Below, piece after piece: positions 8,975 through 17,117 of a stretch of 64,000 nt of DNA. The first letter of the stretch is position 1, and each line of letters begins with the position of its first letter. The DNA lies in the NCBI GenBank assembly GCA_008501825.1, contig QQUA01000016.1, forward strand, positions 1-64,000, written 5' to 3'. Source of the stretch: Planctomycetota bacterium. Lineage in GTDB: Bacteria > Planctomycetota > UBA1135. The translations under genes were made by a program, and so were the position numbers. The notes beneath the pieces are model-generated. The model ran no database searches, had not been told where the DNA came from, and saw only the letters and a list, made by a program, of their open reading frames with translations.

Positions 8975-10609
8975 TCAGTCCTTTTTCGCCAAGACGTAGT
9001 TCAACCGGACCGGTTGAGCCGAGGAGAAATCGGCACAGGCATCGTTGCCCGGCAACTGAAAATCCCCCAAGCTCTGTGGCCATTTCAAGGGCAACGCCTG
9101 AGCACCCCACAATCCGATTGGGAAACCGTCAAATAACAAGCTGGTTTCATGGGGCACGCCGGGAATCATCATCCAAATTGGATGATCCAGCTCTTTCTCT
9201 CCTTGCCGAAGAACTAGGTCAGATCGAACCGGCTCTTCCCATCCCACGGATTGGGAGAAGGAAGCGAAGTCGATTGGAGCTCCATCCTCAAGTTCAAAAC
9301 CCAAAGAAATTTCCAACCGCTCCGGAAGGGGCGAAAGGACGCCGGTGTTGTGATCTTCTCCCTCTGCTAAGGTGAAGTTATCCCGAGCAAAAGCCCAGTG
9401 GTTTTCTGAAATCTCCTGCAGGACGGTTACGCCCTTGACTCCGGGCATGACTCCCTCAAAAACAAATTTCCCATCGGGAGCGGAAGATAGGAGACCCTCC
9501 GTTCCGAAATTTCGAAAGGCGTTTCCATCTTCTCCTTCGACAACGTCTACCCCGATGAGAGCAATGCGAACCGGTTTATCAGGATCGAATTCAGGCCCAA
9601 GATGCCCCCACACCCGATGGTTGTCCCCGATCAAGCTTCGCAAAATCCGGTTTTCCCCAGGAGCCACTCGAAAATAACCGGAGCGCCTGGTCTTGGGTCC
9701 AGTAAAACTGGCGCGGAAACCGCCCCCTTCGGCGGCGAACTCCTTCTTCAGGTCGAACGGGGGCTCGCATAAAATCGGCAAGGATGTATCGTGACGCCAG
9801 TACAGATCCATGGTGGTGTAGACAAAATCCCAAGCAGCAATCCCCTGGGCATCGGTTTCCTTGGTCTTTGGATCCGGATATAGAGGAACGGTCAGGTTGA
9901 CCTCCTCCGGAAGCCATCGCCCTTTCATCCTTCTCAATTGCCGGCGAATGGACCGGAGCACTCTCCCTTCCTCCCATTTCGCCAGGACGGTGTGCATCCG
10001 TTCTTCGGACATGGCAGAGACTCCGGGAACCATCACCAATTCCCGAAGGCCTTTCAAGCGTTCAAAGAGAATGCTTTCTTCCATCAAGCGTCCCTCTCCA
10101 CGCAAGGAAAGGGAGATACCCGAAACCGGGGTTCCATCCTTCTTTTGAATCTCCACCTGTACTCGGGCCACCGGCTCCAATTGCACGGTCAAGGATTTAA
10201 GGACTGGCCCCGAGATCAAAGTGGGGACATAGCCGTCGGCAACCAGCAATATCGCGTCCAAGCTTTCTGTTCCGAAAGGCAGGGAATCTCCGGGACCGCG
10301 CCACCAGGAATTTTCCGCTCGGTGATCGAAGTAGAAAGCCCCCACCAAGGGAAGAGGAGTCAAACTCAGCTTATCTTGAACAACGATCTGCACCTGGGGA
10401 GCCAACGATTTCCTCGGCGGTTCCGCAATCGATTGCTGTTCGACTACCTCCTCTCCCACCGGTCTCAAGCGAGGCTGAGGTTCGGAAGCCGATTGGACCC
10501 CTTGTACCGGTTGCGGCTCCCGCAGCCGGAAAATCACCAGGAGAAGAATCCCGACAAACAGCAGAAACAAAAACGCGATCGGAAATGTTTTGGAAGAACC
10601 CTCGGACAC
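8975..10609 (-). CDS. Unknown membrane-anchored protein with beta-rich extracytoplasmic part
   Basis: I do not recognise a specific family. A short N-terminal tail is followed by one transmembrane helix (AFLFLLFVGILLLVIF), then about 500 residues with the alternating pattern of beta-sandwich domains. The first of these (VQIVVQDKLSLTPLPLVGAF onward, then VQVEIQKKDGTPVSG) resembles carboxypeptidase-regulatory-like or CNA_B-like repeats. No catalytic motif was seen. The ORF track starts at a TTG at 10624; I prefer the GTG at 10609, which has GAAGG about 8 bases upstream. It is convergent with the hydrolase gene and stands alone, with no partner to suggest a function. Confidence 0.6.
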   Translation of the reverse strand: MSEGSSKTFPIAFLFLLFVGILLLVIFRLREPQPVQGVQSASEPQPRLRPVGEEVVEQQSIAEPPRKSLAPQVQIVVQDKLSLTPLPLVGAFYFDHRAENSWWRGPGDSLPFGTESLDAILLVADGYVPTLISGPVLKSLTVQLEPVARVQVEIQKKDGTPVSGISLSLRGEGRLMEESILFERLKGLRELVMVPGVSAMSEERMHTVLAKWEEGRVLRSIRRQLRRMKGRWLPEEVNLTVPLYPDPKTKETDAQGIAAWDFVYTTMDLYWRHDTSLPILCEPPFDLKKEFAAEGGGFRASFTGPKTRRSGYFRVAPGENRILRSLIGDNHRVWGHLGPEFDPDKPVRIALIGVDVVEGEDGNAFRNFGTEGLLSSAPDGKFVFEGVMPGVKGVTVLQEISENHWAFARDNFTLAEGEDHNTGVLSPLPERLEISLGFELEDGAPIDFASFSQSVGWEEPVRSDLVLRQGEKELDHPIWMMIPGVPHETSLLFDGFPIGLWGAQALPLKWPQSLGDFQLPGNDACADFSSAQPVRLNYVLAKKD

Positions 10610-10624
10610 GGGTAGCACCTTCAA

Positions 10625-10848
10625 ACGGTTGTGGCCTCGAGAAAAGAATGCAAAGAGGTTGGATGGAAAAGATTTTTATCGAGCAAAGGCGGCGAAATCA
10701 AGCTGATATTTGGTGCAATAGAATCCAAAATTATTGGTGTTCTTCGAGGTTATTGGAAAGGCCGTTTGAATACAGACGGCAGACCCTGTCCGCAGGTAAT
10801 GAAACTTCAACCACTGATTTTTGAACCCCGGATGCTGGCAGGAAAAGG
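10625..10848. other. Intergenic region without a supported gene
   Basis: About 220 bases between the start of the unknown membrane protein and the terminator of the small exported protein, locally more A/T-rich than the flanking genes. The plus-strand ORFs here (10585..10824, 10631..10924) have no ribosome-binding site or protein-like composition. The region probably carries the minus-strand promoter, but I could not pick a convincing box. Confidence 0.4.
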
Positions 10849-10849
10849 C

Positions 10850-10877
10850 AAAAAAAAGGGAGCACCGAAGTGCTCCC
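10850..10877 (-). terminator. Rho-independent terminator of the small exported protein gene
   Basis: GGGAGCAC-CGAA-GTGCTCCC is a perfect 8-bp stem with a tetraloop. On the minus strand it is followed by a run of seven or eight T. It lies 44 bases after the stop of the 10921-11298 gene. Confidence 0.85.
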
Positions 10878-10920
10878 AGTGGTCCCCCCGTACCCCTGTC
10901 AACCGGGGCCGGGCATCAAA

Positions 10921-11298
10921 TTAAAGTCTTTGACTTCGAAGGCTCATGGCCTTCTTGTCCAAACCTCCCCCCAGAGGTTGGACGGAAAGAACAGGTGCAA
11001 CATCCGCCGGTGCACAGGCGGATGAGACCGCCAGGAGCGAAGCGGCTCTCCATTCCTGCTCCAACTCTTGGCTGGGGCTGGAACTCAAGGCGCCGGGGCG
11101 CATGGGCCAGTTCACCGGGCCTTCCGGCGAACTCCAAGCTCCTAGGTGAAAATGGAAGGGGCGGCTGAGGGGTTTGACATCTTGCATCCCGCTGGGTCCA
11201 GTAGAGCTCCCCAGCCACCCTTTCCAGGCTCGCGATCCGGTTTGCGCCAGCACCGGGCCGGCCAGAACCAAGATCGCGAGGAGGACTGCTTTGCGCAT
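10921..11298 (-). CDS. Small exported protein of unknown function
   Basis: 125 residues with a clear signal peptide (MRKAVLLAILVLAGPVLAQ, probable cleavage after VLA). GGGAGG lies 4 bases upstream of the ATG, and a strong terminator follows. The mature part is rich in Ser, Pro, Gly and Ala, has one internal cysteine (SSACAPAD), and shows no motif I recognise. The overlapping ORF 10916..11329 in another frame lacks these signals. The combination of signal peptide, ribosome-binding site and terminator makes a genuine gene likely, though the low-complexity composition keeps confidence moderate. Confidence 0.55.
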   Translation of the reverse strand: MRKAVLLAILVLAGPVLAQTGSRAWKGWLGSSTGPSGMQDVKPLSRPFHFHLGAWSSPEGPVNWPMRPGALSSSPSQELEQEWRAASLLAVSSACAPADVAPVLSVQPLGGGLDKKAMSLRSQRL

Positions 11299-11435
11299 GA
11301 CGCCTCCCTACATGAGAATTCCGTGCCAACTCCCGAACAATTTTGGGAAAAAATTTTAAAGTCCTTTATTTAAACAACTTAAGAGAGCTTTGAAAGCCAA
11401 CCCTAAATCCCGGGGAAATGGCAGGTGTGCAAAAG

Positions 11436-13046
11436 CTACACACCTTCCGGCCTTTCCCCTTCCTTCATCGCCTGCAATCGGTTGTACAAAGTACGGCGGG
11501 AAATGCCCAGGCGCCGGGCGGCCTCGGCCTTGTTGCCGGAAGTTTCCTCCAGGACTTCCAAAATCCTTTGTTCGGCCAGGTTTTGCAGCGTGCTCGGCGC
11601 CGCCACCTGGTCCGCCGAGGCGGACGCCGAAGCCCAAGGCCAATCCGCTTCCCCCAATTGGCCCCCGAGGGCGACCCAACGGGTAGCGAAGTTGGCCAGT
11701 TCCCGGACGTTACCGGGCCAGGCGTATTTCCGTAGCGCCGCCTGGGCGTCGGCCGGAGGCGGGACAGCCGCAAGCCCCGTGGCTTTGGCCGCGGCTTCCA
11801 AGAAGTGCTCGAACAGGAGAGGAATGTCAGCGGCCCGCTCCCGAAGCGGCGGCACCACGATTTCAAACACCCGAACCCGGTAATACAGATCCTCCCGGAA
11901 GGCGCCCAGGCGTACCGCTTCCGCTAAGTCTTGGCGCACCGCCGCCACCACCCGGGCCTGGCTTTGAAGCGGCGGTCCCCCCCCGACCGGGCGAAAGCTG
12001 CCGTCCTCCAACACCCGGAGCAGCCGCGGTTGGACTTCCAAGGGAAGGGCATCCAAGCCGTCCAGGAACAAGGTGCCGCTGCCGGCCTGGCTCAACAGGC
12101 CGTCCCGATCCCGATCGGCACCGGTGTAGGCGCCCTTGCGCACGCCGAACAACTCGGCCTCCAGCAACGGCCCTTGCACCGCCGCCCCGGCCACCACCAC
12201 AAAAGGATGATCGCAACGGCTGGAAACTCGATGCAGCGCCCGGGCGCACAGTTCCTTGCCGACTCCGGATTCGCCCCGAAGCAGGACCGGGAAGTCGCCG
12301 GCCGCCGCCCTTTCCAAATTCTTCAACAAGGCGAGAAGCGCCGGAGATTCGCCGAGAATCTCGGCAAAGAGATCCCGGCGAGAAGATCCCTCGGCGTGGA
12401 CCGCCAGACTTTCCAGCCGCCGGACTTCGGCGGTCCGGTCGCGAAGCCGGGCATCCAAATCGCGATTCGAGGACGCCAAGGCTTGGGCGCTTTCCGCCAG
12501 TTGCCGCTCCAAAGTTGCGTGGCGCAACACCATCGCCACCGGCCCGGCGAAAGCGGCCAGCAATTGCAGCGCCTCGGGCCCGAAGATGCCGGAGGCAAAG
12601 CGGTTGTCCAAATAAAACACTCCGCGGGCTTCGGAAAGCCGAAACGGCACGCACAACACGGCTCGAAGTCGCATCGCCGCCACCGAAGGAGCGGTGGCCA
12701 AACTGGCGTCCAATCGAGCTTCGTCCACGCAGAGCGGGCGGTCTTCTTGTAAGGCCTGCTCGACTACGGTGCGGGAAACCTTGTCCAAGGCCTGCTCCAG
12801 CGCCACTCCTCCTCGCCGCCGGGCCACCGCCACCTCCAAACCGGCGTCGGGACGTTGAATTAAAATCCAACCTCGCTCCGCCTCGGTCAAATCAATGGCG
12901 GCATCCACCGCCGAATCCAATACGTCTTCCGGGTGAACTTCAGAGGCCACCGCTTGCACCAACTCTAAAACGCGAGCCAGGGCTTGAGCGGAAAGCGGAG
13001 TGTCCTCCGGCGACGCCTCCTGGCGCCGGCTTCGTCGAAAGGCCAT
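11436..13046 (-). CDS. Sigma-54-dependent transcriptional activator with N-terminal GAF-like domain
   Basis: Bacterial enhancer-binding protein. Residues about 20-180 look like a GAF sensor domain, followed by a short coiled coil. The AAA+ domain has Walker A GESGVGKE near 259 and the sigma-54 contact loop as GAYTGA near 305, a tyrosine variant of GAFTGA. It also has a TLFLDGLDALP Walker B region, in which the usual acidic pair is partly changed, and the LRERAADIP segment. A Fis-type helix-turn-helix (NKAEAARRLGISRRTLYNRL) ends the protein. There is no receiver domain, so activity is probably set by a ligand or partner at the GAF domain. It starts 20 bases after the stop of the upstream sigma factor gene, implying an operon. 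Confidence 0.92.
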   Translation of the reverse strand: MAFRRSRRQEASPEDTPLSAQALARVLELVQAVASEVHPEDVLDSAVDAAIDLTEAERGWILIQRPDAGLEVAVARRRGGVALEQALDKVSRTVVEQALQEDRPLCVDEARLDASLATAPSVAAMRLRAVLCVPFRLSEARGVFYLDNRFASGIFGPEALQLLAAFAGPVAMVLRHATLERQLAESAQALASSNRDLDARLRDRTAEVRRLESLAVHAEGSSRRDLFAEILGESPALLALLKNLERAAAGDFPVLLRGESGVGKELCARALHRVSSRCDHPFVVVAGAAVQGPLLEAELFGVRKGAYTGADRDRDGLLSQAGSGTLFLDGLDALPLEVQPRLLRVLEDGSFRPVGGGPPLQSQARVVAAVRQDLAEAVRLGAFREDLYYRVRVFEIVVPPLRERAADIPLLFEHFLEAAAKATGLAAVPPPADAQAALRKYAWPGNVRELANFATRWVALGGQLGEADWPWASASASADQVAAPSTLQNLAEQRILEVLEETSGNKAEAARRLGISRRTLYNRLQAMKEGERPEGV

Positions 13047-13066
13047 GGCAACAGCTTAACTCGAAC

Positions 13067-13840
13067 TCAAACCGGATCTTCGAATCGCACTTTCAATCGA
13101 TCCAGCAACCGTCCCAGGATTTTGGAAACTCGCGATTGGGAAAGTTCCAATTCGTCTCCAATCTCCTTCAGAGTGCGGTCTTCAAAATAGCGTTTAAATA
13201 GAATTTCCCGGTCTTCTGCTTCCAAAACGGAAGCAATGCGTTCCAGCATTTCCCGGCGAGCGGCGTCGTCCATCGGGCTTTCTTCCCGAGGATCTTCCAG
13301 GAAATCCAAACTGGCGTCGGAATCGCCGTTTTCGCCGGCCGGCTTGCTGCCGGCCAACACCGGAGCTTCCCGACTGCCGCCGAATTCGCGGATGTAATCC
13401 TTCAGCGACAAGTGGAGTTCCGCCGCCATGTCCTGATCGGAGGGATCGTGACCCAAGCGATGGCGAAGCAGCTCATGCACTTCGCGCTTTTGATTCAGGC
13501 GATTGCGAACCGGCCGCGGCAACCAATCCAAACGCCGCAACTCATCCAAGATGGCGCCTCGAACTCGATATTCGCAAAAGGCTTCGAAAGGAACTCCACG
13601 GCTTGGATCGAAATTTTGAATCGCTTGAATCAAACCCATACTGCCGGCGCCTTCCAAATCTCCTGCTTCCACGGTCCGGGGAAGCCGAGCCCGCACCCGC
13701 CGAATAACGCCGTCGGCGTAAGGACGATAGTACTGAATGAGAGCGTCCCGGGCTTCGAGCCTCTGCTCGCTACGGTACTGGGACCACAGACGGTCCAAAG
13801 TCTTGTTCCGAATCTTAGGGCGCCGGTTGCGTCGAACCAT
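13067..13840 (-). CDS. Sigma-70-family factor of the FliA/WhiG type
   Basis: 257 residues with region 2 (DLEGAGSMGLIQAIQNFDPSRG then FEAFCEYRVRGAILDELRR), region 3 and a C-terminal region 4 HTH (LKEIGDELELSQSRVSKILGRL). RGAILDELR is characteristic of the FliA/WhiG/SigD group, which directs RNA polymerase to motility or development promoters. A Ser/Asp-rich linker between regions 3 and 4 (about residues 155-195) is somewhat long. No flagellar or anti-sigma gene is in the window. The next gene on the same strand is the sigma-54 activator, an uncommon pairing. Confidence 0.9.
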   Translation of the reverse strand: MVRRNRRPKIRNKTLDRLWSQYRSEQRLEARDALIQYYRPYADGVIRRVRARLPRTVEAGDLEGAGSMGLIQAIQNFDPSRGVPFEAFCEYRVRGAILDELRRLDWLPRPVRNRLNQKREVHELLRHRLGHDPSDQDMAAELHLSLKDYIREFGGSREAPVLAGSKPAGENGDSDASLDFLEDPREESPMDDAARREMLERIASVLEAEDREILFKRYFEDRTLKEIGDELELSQSRVSKILGRLLDRLKVRFEDPV

Positions 13841-14028
13841 GCCGGATCGGGAATGGAGTGAAGGAACGCCGTCGAAGAGAACGCGGGTTGGACGTTCGCC
13901 TTCGCGACCGATTGACCACAGGATGTGGAGGGTAAAAGACCGAACTCCCCCTAGACAAGGGGTACTTAAAGGCCAAGGATAACGGCCCGTGAACGAAGGA
14001 AAAGGAAAAAACCAAGATCTTGAGGTCT
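13841..14028. other. Intergenic region between ybeY and the sigma factor gene
   Basis: 188 bases. It should contain the minus-strand promoter of the sigma factor operon and the 3' end signals of ybeY. A short imperfect hairpin (CCCCT-AGACA-AGGGG) is present near 13950, but without a T run on either side. Nothing else was recognised. Confidence 0.35.
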
Positions 14029-14469
14029 TTAGGCATCCATCCCCCCAAGAATTCTGGCTTCGGCCGCCCGCATTTCCTTTCGGGCGGATTCCACGTCATC
14101 TCGAAATCCAAGCAAATGCAAGGCCCCGTGAATCAGATACAAAAGCGCTTCCCGGGCCGGACTGTGGCCGTGTTTCGGCCCTTCCGACAAACATAGTTCA
14201 GCATTGACCAGGATTTCTCCATAAAGATCTTCATCTTCATAGGCAAAGGCCATGACGTCGGTCACCGAAGGATCCTGCATCTGCTCACCGTGAACGGCGG
14301 TATGGTCTTCCGACGGCAACATGGCCACTTCCAATTGGGCCCCTTGCGGTCCGGCATATTGTTCCCAAACCCGATCCAAAGCCGCTTGCACCCTATCCGC
14401 ATCGATGCCCGGCAAAGCAAAGCTTTGCATGAATCGGACAGATGGGCGGTGGCGATGCAAGGGTGACAA
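14029..14469 (-). CDS. ybeY: Endoribonuclease YbeY (16S rRNA maturation)
   Basis: Small single-strand-specific metallo-endoribonuclease involved in 16S rRNA 3' processing and ribosome quality control. The signature is HGALHLLGFRDD near the C-terminus. The first two metal-binding histidines are present in HxxxH, but the third ligand, His in the usual GYDH, is replaced by Asp, as I recall for Bacteroidetes-type YbeY proteins. The gene lies 14 bases downstream of the PhoH-like gene, the classic phoH-ybeY order. The start given is a TTG; ATG at 14430 is an alternative that would remove the first beta strand. Confidence 0.9.
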   Translation of the reverse strand: MSPLHRHRPSVRFMQSFALPGIDADRVQAALDRVWEQYAGPQGAQLEVAMLPSEDHTAVHGEQMQDPSVTDVMAFAYEDEDLYGEILVNAELCLSEGPKHGHSPAREALLYLIHGALHLLGFRDDVESARKEMRAAEARILGGMDA

Positions 14470-14483
14470 CCTGCAACCAGGAT

Positions 14484-15470
14484 TTAGCTTTCTTCTTTAT
14501 AGGCTTCGACGATACGGGACACGATTGGACTTCGTTGGATGTCCTCCGGCCCAAATTCCACCGTGGCGACCCCAGGAATCCCTTGCAAACGCCGCCAGGC
14601 GTCTTCCAAACCGCTTTGCCCGTGGGGCAAATCGGTTTGCGTGCGGTCGCCGGTGACTACGGCGCGACTGCCTTCTCCCAAGCGAGTCAAAAACATCTTC
14701 AACTGCAGGGAAGTGGCGTTTTGGGCTTCATCCAAAATGATGAAGGCATGATTCAGCGTGCGGCCGCGCATAAAAGCCAACGGCGCAATTTCCACCACTT
14801 CCAGATCTTTCAATCGACGCGTTCCCGCCGGTCCCAAAATATCGTGCAAGGCATCATAGAGCGGTCTCAGATAAGGATTGACTTTGGCCTCGAAATCTCC
14901 CGGCAGAAAGCCGAGTCTTTCCCCGGCTTCCACCGCCGGCCGGGTCAAAACCAATCGCCGCACTTGGCCTTCGCGAAGAGCCCGCACCGCAGCGGCAACC
15001 GCCAAATAAGTTTTGCCGGTTCCGGCGGGCCCGATGGCAATCACCAAATCTTGAGCGGACATGGCCTCCATGTAGCGGTTTTGGGCCGCGCTCCGGGGCC
15101 GCGGAAGTCCACCACCTCGAGAACTCGGTCGCGATGAAGCCGCCGGCGAAGCCTCTTGGCGTTTTTTGCCAACCGGAGTTGCAGAAGCGGCCGCAGGAGA
15201 AGCACTTTCCCCTTCCAGTAAGCCGGCCAAGATCTGTTCAGGATGAAGGTTTTGTTGATTTCGGATTTTTTGCAAAACGAACCGAATGCGGCTTTCCAAG
15301 GTACGCACCGCCTCTTCTTCCCCCTGCAAGCGCAAGCTACCTTCTCGGGCTGAAAGACGAACGGAGAAGCGCTTGACGATTTCCCGCAGGTGGCGGTCGT
15401 AGGGCCCAAAGAGCTGTCGCTCTTCATCAAGGGACAGCAGAGGAATGCGCTGTTCCAATGTCGTAGCCAT
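14484..15470 (-). CDS. PhoH-like ATPase
   Basis: P-loop ATPase of the PhoH/YbeZ family, thought to act with YbeY in RNA metabolism. Walker [12 protein letters not shown] is near residue 147 and Walker B IILDEAQN near 230; [17 protein letters not shown] and GDRTQTDLP are family hallmarks. Residues about 5-80 look like the single-stranded nucleic-acid-binding N-terminal region. A Ser/Pro/Arg-rich linker of about 35 residues ([10 protein letters not shown] onward) separates it from the ATPase. ybeY follows immediately. Confidence 0.95.
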   Translation of the reverse strand: MATTLEQRIPLLSLDEERQLFGPYDRHLREIVKRFSVRLSAREGSLRLQGEEEAVRTLESRIRFVLQKIRNQQNLHPEQILAGLLEGESASPAAASATPVGKKRQEASPAASSRPSSRGGGLPRPRSAAQNRYMEAMSAQDLVIAIGPAGTGKTYLAVAAAVRALREGQVRRLVLTRPAVEAGERLGFLPGDFEAKVNPYLRPLYDALHDILGPAGTRRLKDLEVVEIAPLAFMRGRTLNHAFIILDEAQNATSLQLKMFLTRLGEGSRAVVTGDRTQTDLPHGQSGLEDAWRRLQGIPGVATVEFGPEDIQRSPIVSRIVEAYKEES

Positions 15471-15502
15471 GTAGGGGCTGAAGAATTTGGAAGGGAGCGG
15501 CC

Positions 15503-16378
15503 TCAGGCGAGGCCGGGAAGACTAACCCTTAAGTACAACAAAAGTACCGGCGCCGCCACCAAAAAGGAATCGACCATGTCGAACAGGCCGCCCATAACCG
15601 GGATCAATTTCGCCGAATCTTTGACCTCGCAACCGCGTTTTAAAAGGCTCTCCCCGAGGTCACCGAACTGGGCCCCGATATTGGTCACCACAGCGGCTCC
15701 GATCCAAAGACCGGTTTCAGGAGCTTGGGAAAAAGCGGTGGCACTAACCACGGCAGCCGCCGCCAAGGAGCCGACGATGGAAGCCACGGCACCTTCCCAA
15801 GTTTTGTTCGGGCTGACTTCGGGAATCAATTTGCGCTTGCCGAAATACTTGCCGACGAAAAAGGCGGTGCTGTCTCCGCTTTTCGCCACCGCCACCAAAA
15901 AGACCAGCCAAGCCCAGCCGTCAGGCAGATATCGGATTTCGATCAAGTATCCCAGCAAAAAAGGCACGATCAAAAGCCCGATCAAGGTGGCTCCGATCCG
16001 TTGCGGGGCTTGTTGCGGCCGCCGCTGCAAGACTCCGAGAATCAACAAAAAAACGATCGCCCCGGCCAGATGAGCTCCTGCATCGAAGGTGCTCTGCGGC
16101 GCCGGAGCTTGAGTGTCGTGATAAAAGGTCCACTCGATCGCCGGAGCCAGGCGAGTGAACAAATAATAAGCCCCGGCCAGCAAACCCAGTTTCAAAGACG
16201 CCGCCATCCCGGCGGAGCGGAGCATGCCGTAAAACTCGGCTTGAGCTCCCAAAGTGAACAAAGCAATGATCAATCCGGATGTAAGGTACGGAAAGAATTG
16301 CAGGTCCACCCACATCAATGCGGCGACCAGAGTCACCATCAAAGAGCCGTAACGAAGTCGGGTGGCCAGGACTCCCAT
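15503..16378 (-). CDS. cdsA: Phosphatidate cytidylyltransferase
   Basis: Integral membrane enzyme making CDP-diacylglycerol from phosphatidate and CTP for phospholipid synthesis. Multiple hydrophobic segments are followed by SPNKTWEGA and the C-terminal signature [28 protein letters not shown]. This matches the CdsA pattern except that His in PGHGG is Met and Arg in DR is Met, variants that do not by themselves argue against activity. The ATG at 16378 lies two bases after the uppS stop codon, so the two are translationally close. 291 residues is normal. Confidence 0.92.
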   Translation of the reverse strand: MGVLATRLRYGSLMVTLVAALMWVDLQFFPYLTSGLIIALFTLGAQAEFYGMLRSAGMAASLKLGLLAGAYYLFTRLAPAIEWTFYHDTQAPAPQSTFDAGAHLAGAIVFLLILGVLQRRPQQAPQRIGATLIGLLIVPFLLGYLIEIRYLPDGWAWLVFLVAVAKSGDSTAFFVGKYFGKRKLIPEVSPNKTWEGAVASIVGSLAAAAVVSATAFSQAPETGLWIGAAVVTNIGAQFGDLGESLLKRGCEVKDSAKLIPVMGGLFDMVDSFLVAAPVLLLYLRVSLPGLA

Positions 16379-16380
16379 CA

Positions 16381-17115
16381 CTAAGATGAACTCGGGTGAA
16401 CCGCCGGATCGTTTTCCAATACTTTGCCGAATCGGCGGACTCGGCCGTGGTAATCCTTCAGAGCCGCCAACAAATGCTGCCGGCGGAAATCAGGCCACAG
16501 CACATCGGTGAAGTAAAGTTCGGCATAGGAAGCCTGCCACAGCAGGAAATTGGAAAGGCGTTGTTCGCCGGCGGTTCGAATGACCAAATCAGGATCCGGC
16601 ATGCTCGGATCGTAAAGCACTGCCGCCAAATCCTCCTGTTGAATCGATCGATCCGGGGGCGACTCGGCCAGCAAGCGGCGGATCCCGTCCAGGATTTCCT
16701 GGCGACCGCCGTAGGAAAGAGCCAAGCGCAATGTCATGGCTTTGCCGTGAGCGGTCTTGGCCTCGGTATCGGCAAGAGCTTGGCGCACCGAAGCCTTTAG
16801 ATCCTGAAGCCGGCCGATGGCTTGCAGGCGCACTCCGTTGTCCAACAAGGTGCGGAGCTCTTTCTTCAAATAGCGCTGCAGGAGGCGCATCAACGCGTCC
16901 ACTTCGGCTTGGGGACGCTGCCAGTTCTCCATCGAAAAGGCGTACAGGGTGAGATGCTTTACGCCCCACTCCGCCGCCGCTTCGGTTACGTCGCGGACCG
17001 CTTCGGCACCTCCTTCATGGCCTCGCAACCGCAACCACCCGGATCGCCGAGCCCAGCGCCCGTTGCCGTCCATGATGATGGCCACGTGCTCGGGAACGGG
17101 GAAGTCCGGTTTCAT
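16381..17115 (-). CDS. uppS: Isoprenyl (undecaprenyl) diphosphate synthase
   Basis: cis-Prenyltransferase making undecaprenyl diphosphate, the carrier lipid for peptidoglycan and LPS. Motifs: HVAIIMDGNGRWA at the N-terminus with the catalytic Asp, RGHEGGAEAV, LYAFSMENW, and RTAGEQRLSNFLLWQ near residue 195, followed by AELYFTDVLWPDF. The ATG at 17115 is two bases downstream of the purA TGA; the ORF track start lies inside purA and is rejected. 244 residues is typical. cdsA follows directly, the usual uppS-cdsA pairing. Confidence 0.97.
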   Translation of the reverse strand: MKPDFPVPEHVAIIMDGNGRWARRSGWLRLRGHEGGAEAVRDVTEAAAEWGVKHLTLYAFSMENWQRPQAEVDALMRLLQRYLKKELRTLLDNGVRLQAIGRLQDLKASVRQALADTEAKTAHGKAMTLRLALSYGGRQEILDGIRRLLAESPPDRSIQQEDLAAVLYDPSMPDPDLVIRTAGEQRLSNFLLWQASYAELYFTDVLWPDFRRQHLLAALKDYHGRVRRFGKVLENDPAVHPSSS

Positions 17116-17117
17116 GC

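Noticed and set aside
10631-10924. 97-codon ORF in the 10.6-10.9 kb gap
   Set aside because: Runs through the terminator hairpin of the minus-strand gene, lacks a ribosome-binding site, and has unlike composition.
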